Part shown: in pieces, positions 10,001-18,721 of the stretch
How positions within the stretch are numbered: the stretch's first letter is position 1
How the letters are laid out: each line of letters begins with the position of its first letter
DNA from: Clostridium sp. Marseille-P299
Lineage (GTDB): Bacteria; Bacillota; Clostridia; Lachnospirales; Lachnospiraceae
Assembly (NCBI RefSeq): GCF_900078195.1
Contig: NZ_FJVE01000005.1
Location: forward strand, 139,001 to 203,000
Direction of reading: 5' to 3'
Length of the DNA: 64,000 nucleotides
Position numbers and translations under genes: made by a program
The notes under the pieces: generated by a model
Told to the model about the DNA's origin: nothing
Seen by the model: the letters and a program-made list of their open reading frames with translations, nothing else
Database searches by the model: none

Positions 10001-10040
10001 TAAACATAGAAAAACATAAATAAACATAGAAAAACATAAA
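10001..10040. repeat. two perfect 20-bp tandem repeats
   Basis: The 20-mer TAAACATAGAAAAACATAAA occurs twice without a gap, right beside the DUF3892 terminator. It looks like a replication-slippage duplication. Confidence 0.95.
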
Positions 10041-10045
10041 TAAAA

Positions 10046-10094
10046 GAGATGCTACAATATGATCCTTCCTTTAAGTTTCTTATTGTAACATCTC
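10046..10094 (-). terminator. terminator of the DUF3892 gene
   Basis: Stem GAGATGCTACAATA/TATTGTAACATCTC with one mismatch, followed on the minus strand by TTTTATTTATG. It lies just past the stop at 10101. Confidence 0.8.
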
Positions 10095-10100
10095 ATGATT

Positions 10101-10409
10101 TTATAAACTATCTTTTGCTGAAATTGAAGGTAAATTACTTAAATTGTTCTCTTCTTTTCCATCCGGTAAAGATTTTAAATATTCATTCCCATTTCTTGAG
10201 GCAACTCCAACACCTTGTATACCTCCTTGTTTCGCGCATTCTACACCTTCTTCTTTATCTAGTACACGTCCATCGGATAATTGGTACCCCGTAACACGTC
10301 CGCTATCTTTTACTAAAGCGACAATTTCTTTTGCATCTGCAGTTGGTTCTGGTATATCATCCAGCGCCATCATTGGTAAGCTTGTTCGGTCATTATTATT
10401 TGGCATCAC
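10101..10409 (-). CDS. DUF3892-domain protein
   Basis: A 102-aa hydrophilic protein. The middle (KEIVALVKDSGRVTGYQLSDGRVLDKEEGVECAKQGGIQGVGVAS) matches DUF3892, a small domain of unknown function common in Firmicutes. There is no signal peptide or membrane segment. The gene has its own terminator and is probably monocistronic. The gap to the next gene (10410-10673) shows nothing clear. Confidence 0.75.
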   Translation of the reverse strand: MMPNNNDRTSLPMMALDDIPEPTADAKEIVALVKDSGRVTGYQLSDGRVLDKEEGVECAKQGGIQGVGVASRNGNEYLKSLPDGKEENNLSNLPSISAKDSL

Positions 10410-10673
10410 TTTTCGCCTCCCATTATATGCGTATATCGGTTTATGATACTATACCATTAGAGACTAAATTTCAGCTCTCAAAAGTAGTTTACCTATAATG
10501 ATTTAAAATATTCTATCAAGCATGATGCCATATTTTGATATGGATTTTCTTTCAAATATTTTTTTATTATTAAGTAAAAATTAACAGCTTGCTACTATAT
10601 CAGAGTTTTGATTATCCATGTAATACAAGGTTATCTTACCTTCTCTTATGAAGATGTATATTTCTTTGATAAG

Positions 10674-11618
10674 TTAAATTTTATCAAACAAACTTAATTG
10701 CTCTACTCTAAAGGATTTCACCTTTCTCTCAAAAACTTGATCACCTTCATTTACATTACTACAAAGTAGAGGTGAATTTATATCATATATTTGATTATTT
10801 TCTTTTACCTTTAAATCATTTACATTCGCATAACAATAACAGCATCCATTGTTACAAGTGTCATATGCTCCAATATCAATACTCTCCACACATCCACATT
10901 CCAACCGTTGATTTCCATCTTTACGAATATCTAATTTACATCCTAAAATTCGCTGGATTAATTTATCATCAATACACTTAGCATGTCCAATTTGAAACTC
11001 ATTTAACTCAATCTTTTCTGCACAAGTTTCGATTGCTAAGTGATTTCTCTGTGCTATTTCAGAAAAAGACTTTGCGATTTCTTTCATATCATTAATTGTT
11101 AATTCTCTAATGTTTAAATGTTTCGTATTGCGTAATGTCTTTGTATAAAAATCCATAAAACTAAAGATAACTTTTTCGGTATACGGACTTAATTTTTCAG
11201 TAATCTCCCCAAATGCCTTCTTATGATAGTCTACGGTATATGTTTCATTAATAAAAATGGGGTCGTATCTTAAGATTACCTTCTCGCGCCCAATAAGTTT
11301 TGACAATCCAATAAATGTAGATATCAACTCTTCTCGTTTGGAAGGTAAATTTGGTTCAACATCCTTCCCATAACCGGTTAATGTAAACTGAAAATAGAAC
11401 GGATAATCCTTTAATTTCTTTAATTTAGGTATCATATTTTTAGGATTTTTTGTCCAAAATACAATGCAATCCACAAGCTCTTTCTTTAAGCTCACCTTAC
11501 TAATCTGATGCGGATTCATAGGATTTCTTACATATACAAATCCTTCTTCCATCCTTTTAATAAACCAATCGGAATAATAGTTTGGTATATCTGTTCTTCT
11601 GCTTGCACTTATAATCAT
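10674..11618 (-). CDS. DUF1848 protein with C-terminal CX3CX2C cluster
   Basis: A 314-aa cytoplasmic protein matching DUF1848: N-terminal MIISASRRTDIPNYYSDWF, FWTKNPKN, FQFTLTGYG and RYDPIF. Near residue 250 it has a Cys-rich segment, CGCVESIDIGAYDTCNNGCCYCYAN. The end of this segment is a CX3CX2C pattern like the 4Fe-4S site of radical SAM enzymes, but placed after the barrel-like region instead of at its start. The reaction is unknown. The gene stands alone. A GG-containing ribosome binding site precedes the ATG weakly. Confidence 0.8.
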   Translation of the reverse strand: MIISASRRTDIPNYYSDWFIKRMEEGFVYVRNPMNPHQISKVSLKKELVDCIVFWTKNPKNMIPKLKKLKDYPFYFQFTLTGYGKDVEPNLPSKREELISTFIGLSKLIGREKVILRYDPIFINETYTVDYHKKAFGEITEKLSPYTEKVIFSFMDFYTKTLRNTKHLNIRELTINDMKEIAKSFSEIAQRNHLAIETCAEKIELNEFQIGHAKCIDDKLIQRILGCKLDIRKDGNQRLECGCVESIDIGAYDTCNNGCCYCYANVNDLKVKENNQIYDINSPLLCSNVNEGDQVFERKVKSFRVEQLSLFDKI

Positions 11619-11926
11619 AATAACCTCAATCTTTATAATTCACTTAGAAATATGATGATTTAAACCATATGCAAATTTATAAACTCAAAAATATTATCTT
11701 AATATCTTCAATATAACAATAAGGCGTCTAGCTATTTTTCATATTATTTTATTATTATAGCCACTCCTATATTTTATCTACTAGTTAAAAATATAGCTTT
11801 ATTATAACATGGTAATTCTCTATAAGGATATATTCTTTCCATTATTTTATAATTATTTAAAATTATATAGTAACTTCTTTCTTTTTGTTTTATTATATAT
11901 AAAATTAATACGATGGGAGGACTTTT
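11619..11926. other. AT-rich divergent intergenic region
   Basis: About 300 bases, extremely AT-rich, between the divergent DUF1848 and acetyltransferase genes. It must hold both promoters, but no single site stands out. Confidence 0.4.
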
Positions 11927-12454
11927 GTGAATACACCTATACTAGAAACAACACGATTAATCCTAAGACCATTTTGCTTGGAAGATGCAAAGGATGTATA
12001 TGAATGCTGGGAAAGTGATCCAGATGTAGCTAAATATATGCTATGGACCAGCCACAACGAAATTAGCAAAACAATTGCATGGGTTGAAAAAGAAATTTCT
12101 AAAATTGAATCTAATGATTGGTATCGATGGGCTTTTGTATTAAAAGAAACCCAAGAACTTCTTGGAACTGGTATTATCTATTTTGAGGAAGAATATCAGA
12201 ATTTTGAAATTGCTTATAACTTAGGTAAAAAAGCATGGGGTTTTGGCTATACAACGGAAGCCATGAGTGAAATCCTGCGTTTTGCAATAGAAATATTAGG
12301 AATACCTGAAATAATAGGTAGACATGCAGGGGAAAATCCTGCCTCTGGGAATATATTAAAAAAGCTAGGCTTTTCCTATGTAAAGGATATCCCCTATGAA
12401 TGCAATTGTGGTACGAATATTTACGAAGGGAAAGAATATATTTTAAAGTTTTGA
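11927..12454 (+). CDS. GNAT acetyltransferase, RimJ/RimL type
   Basis: The 175-aa protein matches the RimJ/RimL branch of GNAT N-acetyltransferases: start NTPILETTRLILRPFCLEDA, the acetyl-CoA segment LGKKAWGFGYTTEAMSEIL, and RHAGENPASGNILKKLGF near the end. The start is GTG, supported by GGGAGG six bases upstream. The acceptor substrate cannot be told. It is monocistronic, and a weak inverted repeat follows at 12490-12519. Confidence 0.85.
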   Translation: MNTPILETTRLILRPFCLEDAKDVYECWESDPDVAKYMLWTSHNEISKTIAWVEKEISKIESNDWYRWAFVLKETQELLGTGIIYFEEEYQNFEIAYNLGKKAWGFGYTTEAMSEILRFAIEILGIPEIIGRHAGENPASGNILKKLGFSYVKDIPYECNCGTNIYEGKEYILKF

Positions 12455-12530
12455 TGTAAATAAAATTAAATTAAAAATATATAAATAGCTCCAATTGCTA
12501 GAACATATCTCTAACAATTGAAGCAACTTA

Positions 12531-12785
12531 TTACTTATTTTTTCTTTGGCGAACACATTCGGCTAGCAAATATTCTATCTGTCCATTGATAGAACGAAAA
12601 TCATCTTCCGCCCAAGATGCTAACTCATTCCAAAGACTTGGTGAGAGCCGTAGAAGAACTTGTTTTTTTGACTTTTCTTTTTCTTTCAGGGCTTTTTCTC
12701 TTTTTGCTACCTCTTTTTCCATTTCCTTAATGCTTTCGAGTCTAGCCTTAAGTTTTTCTTCCTTAGCAATAATATTATCTTCCAT
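12531..12785 (-). CDS. coiled-coil / ribbon-helix-helix protein
   Basis: The ATG at 12785 is preferred to an upstream TTG that lacks a ribosome binding site, giving 84 aa. Residues 1-40 are a charged coiled coil (KLKARLESIKEMEKEVAKREKALKEKEK). The rest (KQVLLRLSPSLWNELASWAEDDFRSINGQIEYLLAECVR) is an Arc/MetJ-type ribbon-helix-helix fold that normally binds DNA as a dimer. It lies about 85 bases downstream of the SPFH gene on the same strand. A perfect palindrome in front of the SPFH gene is a plausible binding site for it, which would make it the operon's own repressor. Confidence 0.75.
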   Translation of the reverse strand: MEDNIIAKEEKLKARLESIKEMEKEVAKREKALKEKEKSKKQVLLRLSPSLWNELASWAEDDFRSINGQIEYLLAECVRQRKNK

Positions 12786-12871
12786 CTTATACCTACGCCT
12801 TTCAATTTTGGACCTTAAAGACAAAGCGGATATTCTAACTATTAACTAGTAACTATTAAAGACAAATACTC

Positions 12872-13894
12872 CTAATAAATCGATCCACTATTAACAATTG
12901 GCTGGGCATCCTTATTCCCACATAAAACTACAAGTAAATTACTTACCATAGCCGCTTTTCTTTCCTCATCTAAAACAACAATTTCTTCTTCACCTAGTTG
13001 GTCAATTGCCATCTTAACCATACTAACTGCACCTTCCACAATTTTTTGACGAGCTGCTATAATGGCAACTGCTTGTTGTCTTTGAAGCATTGCTGCTGCA
13101 ATTTCTTCGGCATATGATAAATGAGTTATTCTAACTTCTTTTATTTCAAGACCTGCTTCTTTTACGCGTTGTTGCAATTCTTGTCTCATACTTTCAGCGA
13201 TTTCCTGACTACTACCACGAAGTGTCTTTTCATCTGCATCATCTTCCATCGTATCATAAGGATATAATCTTGCGATATTACGAATTGTCGAATCACATTG
13301 AATTGATAAAAATGTCTTATAATTATCTACGCTAAATACAGCCTTTGTAGGATCAGCTACTCTCCAAATTACAACTGCTGCAATAATAATTGGATTCCCT
13401 AGCACATCGTTTACTTTTTGCTTCTCGTTATCAAGGGTTAATGTCTTAGTGGATATTTTCTTACCTGACATCGAAGGAATACTTGCACCTGCGGAAGTTC
13501 CTGAAGTTCCTGTTGCAATATTAATATTCGCTACTTGACCTCTAACTGGATTTATCGCGCTTGCAAATGGATTTGTAAAATAAAATCCCTCTTTTTTAAT
13601 TGTACCATAATACTTACCAAACAAGGTCAGAACTAATGCTTCGTTAGGATTTAGTATATGGAATCCACTTGGTGTAAAACACAATCCAATAAATAAAACA
13701 ATGCCAAAGGTCAATAAAGTACCACCCACTACTGAATTTCCCGAATCAATATTTATTATACCTAAAACAAAAGTTACAATAGATAGTACAAATCCCGCCA
13801 CTACAAGTAAAAGTATAATTCCTCCACCCATTGGCCTAATTTCTTTTTCTTCAATTACATTAACTTTACTAATGCTTTCTTCCTGATGACTCAT
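12872..13894 (-). CDS. SPFH/Band-7 domain membrane protein
   Basis: About 340 aa. Two membrane segments near the N-terminus (GGGIILLLVVAGFVLSIVTF and VGGTLLTFGIVLFIGLCF) are followed by a prohibitin/stomatin-like SPFH domain (GFHILNPNEALVLTLFGKYYGTIKKEG; VNDVLGNPIIIAAVVIWRVAD) and a helical region ending in EEIAAAMLQRQQAVAIIAARQKIVEGA. Such proteins scaffold membrane microdomains or proteases. The ATG at 13894 is chosen because GGAGGAAA lies 8 bases before it, while the ATG five codons earlier overlaps that site. It is paired with the ribbon-helix-helix gene downstream. Confidence 0.85.
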   Translation of the reverse strand: MSHQEESISKVNVIEEKEIRPMGGGIILLLVVAGFVLSIVTFVLGIINIDSGNSVVGGTLLTFGIVLFIGLCFTPSGFHILNPNEALVLTLFGKYYGTIKKEGFYFTNPFASAINPVRGQVANINIATGTSGTSAGASIPSMSGKKISTKTLTLDNEKQKVNDVLGNPIIIAAVVIWRVADPTKAVFSVDNYKTFLSIQCDSTIRNIARLYPYDTMEDDADEKTLRGSSQEIAESMRQELQQRVKEAGLEIKEVRITHLSYAEEIAAAMLQRQQAVAIIAARQKIVEGAVSMVKMAIDQLGEEEIVVLDEERKAAMVSNLLVVLCGNKDAQPIVNSGSIY

Positions 13895-13916
13895 AAATGT
13901 TTCCTCCATTGGATTA

Positions 13917-13951
13917 TATTATAATGATATCATTTTGATATCATTATAATA
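13917..13951. promoter_or_regulatory. perfect 16-bp inverted repeat, likely operator
   Basis: Two perfect 16-bp arms (left arm ends AATGATATCA) separated by TTT, immediately before the SPFH ribosome binding site. There is no T-run after it in the minus direction, so it is not a terminator. Its position fits an operator, perhaps for the ribbon-helix-helix protein of the same operon. Confidence 0.7.
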
Positions 13952-13986
13952 ACAGTTCTTTGATTTGTCAACTAATATTTTCCAAC

Positions 13987-14022
13987 AAAAATGCTGCCAT
14001 AAAAATTTACAGCAGCAATTTT
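13987..14022 (-). terminator. terminator of GNAT gene
   Basis: Stem AAAAATGCTGC/GCAGCAATTTT with one mismatch between the GNAT gene and the SPFH operon. A short T-rich tail follows on both strands. Confidence 0.55.
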
Positions 14023-14108
14023 GGTTTGTTATCAAGATAAAACTTTTAATTTCAGTACATATCGATAGTTTTTCATAGAAATTCTTTTAATATTATTTAT
14101 ACTCTCTT

Positions 14109-14555
14109 CTACTTTTTCATGACATAGTTTGTAAGCCTTTGTCCAAAACGTTCTACTTGTTGCTCCTTGATAACACGATAGCCTCTTCTTTCAAAGAAAG
14201 GTTTTGCTGTAATTGACGCATGGGTTGTAAAATTGTTATTATCACATTGTTCTTCAAGAACGTTGCAAATTGCAGTTGCTATGCCTTGCTTTTGAAAATC
14301 TTTATGAACATAAAGGCGGTCAAGATATCCCGATTTATCCATATCGCCAAAACCAACAATGATATCATTTTCTATTGCCACAACAGTATAATGTTCTAAA
14401 AACGAAGTGTTCCATGCATCCATATCAATATTACCCGTCGCCCATGCATCTAATTGCTCTTTCGAGTAATCTTTCGCATTTACAGTATGAACTGTATCAA
14501 AGAATAATTGAGTGATCGCTTCACAATCCTTTTCCTGATATTTTCTTATTTCCAT
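14109..14555 (-). CDS. GNAT family N-acetyltransferase
   Basis: About 148 aa from the ATG at 14555, chosen because TTGAGGTA lies 7 bases upstream; the ORF could extend 15 codons further without a ribosome binding site. It has the GNAT fold: MEIRKYQEKDCEAITQLF, then DRLYVHKDFQKQGIATAICNVLE, where QKQGIA is the acetyl-CoA phosphate loop, and KPFFERRGYRV at the end. The substrate is unknown. A group II intron ends 78 bases before its start, so any former upstream promoter region was interrupted. Confidence 0.85.
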   Translation of the reverse strand: MEIRKYQEKDCEAITQLFFDTVHTVNAKDYSKEQLDAWATGNIDMDAWNTSFLEHYTVVAIENDIIVGFGDMDKSGYLDRLYVHKDFQKQGIATAICNVLEEQCDNNNFTTHASITAKPFFERRGYRVIKEQQVERFGQRLTNYVMKK

Positions 14556-14632
14556 CTTAATTACCTCAACAAATTTCGTTTGATTTTTATCATCTCGCAT
14601 TTATTTTAACTAATGCAAAACCGCATATATCA

Positions 14633-16550
14633 ATCGAGTAGGAGGAAATTCATTAATTGAATTTCCGTCCTCTCACACCACCGTACGTACCGTTCGGTAT
14701 ACGGCGGTTCAATAAGATTACCTTATTTGCGAATATCTTTCACTAAGTGTTATAAAACCTTGTTCTCTAATATATTTATTGGTAAGAGTTGAATTTAAGA
14801 TTGGGCTATTGGAGATTCTCCAGTAGCCTTTCCTTGTATTCGCATGTTCCCATGCTTTCCAATTCTCTACCCCTAGTTTAACTAAGTTATCATGTTTCGT
14901 TTTAATCTTTTTCCACTGTTTCCAGTAACAAAGACGTAAACGTCTTCTTAGCCACTCATCAAGTTCTCGTAAAGTACCTTTCATATCTGCTAGTTTGAAG
15001 TAACTTATCCAGCCAACAATTAATTGTTTTAGTTTAATAGCTCTGAGTTCCATACTCATTGCATTACTTCTTCCAGTGATACTCTTAAGTTTTCCTTTTA
15101 ACTTCTTAACAGAAACTTGATGTACTCTTATTCCCATTTCACCTTTCTTATTGTAAAAGGTATATCCTAGATATTTTAGTTTCCATGGTCGGTCTACCTT
15201 ACTTTTCTCTTTGTTAACTTTAAGCTTCAAGTCCTTTTCTATAAACTCCGTGATACTTTTCATAACTCGCTCTGCTGATTTCTTTGATTTCACGTATACA
15301 TTGCAATCATCTGCATAACGGCAGAACTTAAGTCCTCTTCGTTCTAATTCCATATCTAGTTCATGCAACATGATATTACTTAATAGTGGAGATAAGTTCC
15401 CACCTTGAGGCACCCCTTCTACAGTAGCACTTACTAATCCCTTTTCCATCACTCCTGCATTTAGATACTTCCTTATCAGTCCGATTACTCGTATATCCTT
15501 GACTTCTTTATAAATCAGCCCAATTAACCTATCGTGGTTGACAGTATCAAAGTACTTTTCTAAATCTATATCTACCGCCCATTTATAGCCTTCATCCATG
15601 TATTCTTTACATTTTAGAATTGCTTGATGCGCGTTTCGATTTGGTCTAAATCCATAACTATTCTCTGAAAATTTCTTCTCAAAGATTGGCGTTAGTACTT
15701 GTGATACTGCCTGTTGTATCACTCGGTCTACTACAGTTGGTATCCCTAATGGTCTTGTTTTCCCGTTATCCTTTGGTATCTCTACCCTTCTTACGGGATT
15801 CGGTTTATAACTTCCATCTGCTATGGATTGCTTAAGCTCTTCGCCATGACTTCTTAGATATGGTAGAAGTTCATCTACTCCCATCTTGTCGATTCCATGA
15901 CTTCCTTTATTCTTCTTTACACGTTTAAAGGCTTCATTTAGATTTTCATTACTAATGATTTTCTCTAGCAATCCATAGTGATATTCTCTTCGGGCGTTCT
16001 GTCTGTTATCCGACGTCATAGAAATGCTCGGCGCCTTTGCATAGCTTTCGAGTTCCACTCTATCCTTTTGCAAATGACCTGATTCTGTATTCAGTTGTCT
16101 GCTGTCATCACATTTCTTTGTTTCTTTCAAACTTTCAAAACCTCCTATTGTTCAGTCCTTCCCAAAGGTCGTCGACTACCTCCGGTACTATGACCTCTGC
16201 TGACTTCTTAGTGTTCAGCCATACATCACTGCATGGGTTGTCATTTCAGAGTTCACTTCCATGACGTATCACTAAGACCTCCCCAGGTAAGAACGCAATC
16301 TTCCTCTCCATCTATCTGCCACATTTACATTAATTAATTTCGAGTAGTTATTGGACTTCGATTTGTATAGCAATCTTATCCTTAATTAATGCCTTGTATG
16401 TGATTTCTGTTCGTCAGACCAGAGATTTGCCCACGGACTTCCTTCAGATTCGCCCTCACGAACGACACCCTTGTCTTGGGCTATACACTTGCCACTACTA
16501 GGCTGTGTTAGGGACTTTAACCCATTAGATTGCGCCCATGCTGGGCACAC
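14633..16550 (-). mobile_element. group II intron
   Basis: The 5' end on the minus strand is GTGTGCCCAGCATGGGCG at 16550, the typical group II start. The 3' end is TACTCGAT at 14633. Between the reverse transcriptase stop and the 3' end are a domain V hairpin (ACCGCCGTATACC/GGTACGTACGGTGGT, about 14666-14705) and a domain VI stem (GGAAATTC/GAATTTCC). The element is about 1.92 kb. It lies 4 bases after a perfect 15-bp stem terminator, the preferred target of bacterial class C introns. Ends are predicted from motifs and not proven. Confidence 0.85.
14718..16130 (-). CDS. ltrA: group II intron reverse transcriptase/maturase
   Basis: The 470-aa protein has reverse transcriptase blocks 1-7 (KTRPLGIPTVVDRVIQQA; AVDIDLEKYFDTVNHDRL; GVPQGGNLSPLLSNIMLHELD; the catalytic FCRYADDCNVYV) and a maturase X domain (LRELDEWLRRRLRLCYWKQWKK). 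It ends without an HNH endonuclease domain, as in class C introns, which retrohome to hairpins. It is encoded in domain IV of the surrounding intron and is apparently intact. In the cell it splices the intron RNA and copies it into new sites. Confidence 0.93.
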   Translation of the reverse strand: MKETKKCDDSRQLNTESGHLQKDRVELESYAKAPSISMTSDNRQNARREYHYGLLEKIISNENLNEAFKRVKKNKGSHGIDKMGVDELLPYLRSHGEELKQSIADGSYKPNPVRRVEIPKDNGKTRPLGIPTVVDRVIQQAVSQVLTPIFEKKFSENSYGFRPNRNAHQAILKCKEYMDEGYKWAVDIDLEKYFDTVNHDRLIGLIYKEVKDIRVIGLIRKYLNAGVMEKGLVSATVEGVPQGGNLSPLLSNIMLHELDMELERRGLKFCRYADDCNVYVKSKKSAERVMKSITEFIEKDLKLKVNKEKSKVDRPWKLKYLGYTFYNKKGEMGIRVHQVSVKKLKGKLKSITGRSNAMSMELRAIKLKQLIVGWISYFKLADMKGTLRELDEWLRRRLRLCYWKQWKKIKTKHDNLVKLGVENWKAWEHANTRKGYWRISNSPILNSTLTNKYIREQGFITLSERYSQIR

Positions 16551-16554
16551 TATA

Positions 16555-16591
16555 GAGAGGTTAAGGGAGCTTAACACTCCCTTAACCTCTC
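16555..16591 (-). terminator. terminator of the PPC-like secreted protein gene; intron target
   Basis: Perfect 15-bp stem GAGAGGTTAAGGGAG/CTCCCTTAACCTCTC with a 7-base loop, about 50 bases past the stop of the secreted protein gene. The group II intron begins 4 bases after it and has probably displaced the U-tract. Confidence 0.85.
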
Positions 16592-16642
16592 ATTGACTAA
16601 ATAATTCGACATTATAAATGCTTACTATATATTAGTCTAAGT

Positions 16643-18166
16643 TTAATTATAACTACCATAATCATAATTGAACAGTTTAAAATTATATTTAACCGAGCTG
16701 GAACCTCCTCTTTTATAGACTTTTATATAATAGGTTCCTTTCTTGAATGTTTTTCCAAACCAAGTACTATAATTCCCTTCGTTACTATCCAACTCCTCAC
16801 TGTATTTAAACTTTACATTACCACTTGAATCTAAAACTTCAAAATCAAACGCTCCGTCAAGACTATATTCCATATATAATTGTACATAATGATCTGAATT
16901 TAGGGTAAATTTATACCAGTCAACCTTAGAAGTTTTATCTGCACTAGTCAAATAACCTTTTCCTACAGTTTCTTGAACCTTCATAACTCTAGCCTTTTCT
17001 TTACTTTTTCCAGCATTCGACTCTACGTTAAGGAAAAAGCTTTCTAGTTGATATACATTGCTAGAGGCAGTTACCTGTATATAATAAGTCCCTGCCGGCA
17101 CGGTATAAACTTTTTGTATCTCCCCAAATTCAGTGCCATCCTCTGTCAGTTTGTTATAGAGCTTACTACTTTTCGATATTACCTTCTTATTTTTATCCAG
17201 TAAACTAAATGTTGCCATTCCTCCCTCGGAATTATCAAGAGGATTCACATTAACTACCAATATACATGTTGATTTTGTCGTTATCATATATAATATTTTT
17301 TGATTTGCCTTATCTTGATACGCAATCGTCGTTTTACCTTCCGATATAACTCTATTATTACCATTTAGATCATACAATTTAATAAAAAATGCAGTTTCTC
17401 CCATAGACTCATTGCTGTCCATAGTAAACTTAATATAATAGGTACCCTTACCAGATAATGTTCGCACATAATCTACAAATTCATCTCTTTCTTTCAGTAC
17501 AAAGCTTTTTCCAACAGGTATCTTACATTCTTTATCTTTATATATCGTACCTTCTATGGAATTAAATCCATAATCTTTTACTCCCATAGAAATATATATT
17601 CCACCACCGTTTTTTACGGTGAAAGGAATAACCAAATCCATATCGGCATCACCAAACTTAAGTACTTCATATCCCTTTTTCGTAAATCCTTTTAGAGAAG
17701 TAATACTATTCACCTTTAACTTTGCTATATTAACTGGTATGGTAGGTAGTAATTCCACTTTTAGATTTACCCATAAAGCAGTATCTGTTAAATCCCCCAT
17801 TTCATTTGTTAACTTATAGCTGATATAATATTTACCCCTACTTAATGCTATCTCCGCATCAGTAACAGGACTGTCCGATTTTATATCTGTAAATTCCTTA
17901 ATTTTTTCTGAGGATTCAGAATAACCCTTCTGAATTGTGATTGTTAAGCTACCCGGAACGCTATCTCGCTCCTTTACATCAATATTAATTTTAACTTTTC
18001 CATCTTTAGGCATTTCAAATTCAAAAATAGTACTCTTTGTAGAGCTGTCCATAGTAAATCCCGAGGACGCAATCTCCGATGCAGCTTGAGCACTGGTCTG
18101 TGCCAGCAACATAACTCCAATTAGTATCATAATACTAAATATAAATCTCATTAAGTTCTTTTTCAT
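16643..18166 (-). CDS. secreted protein with PPC-like beta domains
   Basis: A 507-aa exported protein. Residues 1-29 are a signal peptide (MKKNLMRFIFSIMILIGVMLLAQTSAQA, cut after AQA). The rest is made of about four beta-sandwich units with the pattern 'G-K-Y/V-Y-I-K/S-Y/F' (KYYISYKL, GTYYIKFTM, AGTYYIQVT, GTYYIKVYK). The last unit (SADKTSKVDWYKFTLNSDHYVQLYMEY) matches bacterial pre-peptidase C-terminal domains. No enzyme domain is seen. It is probably an extracellular or cell-surface protein; a partner cannot be named. Monocistronic with a strong terminator. Confidence 0.75.
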   Translation of the reverse strand: MKKNLMRFIFSIMILIGVMLLAQTSAQAASEIASSGFTMDSSTKSTIFEFEMPKDGKVKINIDVKERDSVPGSLTITIQKGYSESSEKIKEFTDIKSDSPVTDAEIALSRGKYYISYKLTNEMGDLTDTALWVNLKVELLPTIPVNIAKLKVNSITSLKGFTKKGYEVLKFGDADMDLVIPFTVKNGGGIYISMGVKDYGFNSIEGTIYKDKECKIPVGKSFVLKERDEFVDYVRTLSGKGTYYIKFTMDSNESMGETAFFIKLYDLNGNNRVISEGKTTIAYQDKANQKILYMITTKSTCILVVNVNPLDNSEGGMATFSLLDKNKKVISKSSKLYNKLTEDGTEFGEIQKVYTVPAGTYYIQVTASSNVYQLESFFLNVESNAGKSKEKARVMKVQETVGKGYLTSADKTSKVDWYKFTLNSDHYVQLYMEYSLDGAFDFEVLDSSGNVKFKYSEELDSNEGNYSTWFGKTFKKGTYYIKVYKRGGSSSVKYNFKLFNYDYGSYN

Positions 18167-18419
18167 TTAAACCCTCCCCATAACATACTAAAATTTTGAA
18201 ATATTATTCAGATTATACCATTTTATACATTTATTTTCAATTTTATTGATAAGAATAAATACGAGCATTTTTTACCATTTATTTTCATTCTACTTAATGG
18301 TAGCTTAGTAATATTTCTTTTGTATACTTGCGATCCCTACGGTTAATACTATATTTAAATTATCTAAGGATATTCTAGGATTTAGTATACTCATTAATTT
18401 TAATAAGGAGAATATATAT

Positions 18420-18599
18420 ATGAACAACATGAATCCAACTACTAGCAATAAGAAAAAAGCAGGAAAAGGAAATGGGAATTCCGTTATTAACAATCGTGAA
18501 TCCGGGTCAAATGCAAGTAATTATGTTAGCGGCGACTCTACCCCAACATCATATGGGCATAAATTTAATTCAGAAAGTAATGCTAAAAATACAAAATAA
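18420..18599 (+). CDS. 59-aa Asn/Ser/Lys-rich small protein, SASP-like
   Basis: ATG at 18420 with AAGGAG about 12 bases upstream and a terminator straight after the stop, so this is very probably a real gene although short. The protein is hydrophilic, rich in Asn, Ser, Lys and Gly, and lacks hydrophobic stretches. Its end, SYGHKFNSESNAKNTK, resembles the YGTEFASETN repeat of gamma-type small acid-soluble spore proteins, but only one such unit is present. A spore protein is possible and not proven. Confidence 0.7.
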   Translation: MNNMNPTTSNKKKAGKGNGNSVINNRESGSNASNYVSGDSTPTSYGHKFNSESNAKNTK

Positions 18600-18604
18600 A
18601 AAAA

Positions 18605-18632
18605 GGCGTGGACATAAAATCCACGCTATTTT
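18605..18632 (+). terminator. terminator of the 59-aa gene
   Basis: Stem GCGTGGA/TCCACGC with a 7-base loop, followed by TATTTTT. It starts six bases after the stop. Confidence 0.9.
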
Positions 18633-18721
18633 TATACTTTAAAACTTCATTCACCTTACTCTTCCATATGACTATTATGAATTAAGCAATTTTCACTACT
18701 ATCCTAGGTTCTATAAATACA

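Noticed and set aside
18305..18493. 62-aa open frame on the minus strand
   Set aside because: It is antisense to the 59-aa gene, which has an RBS and terminator.
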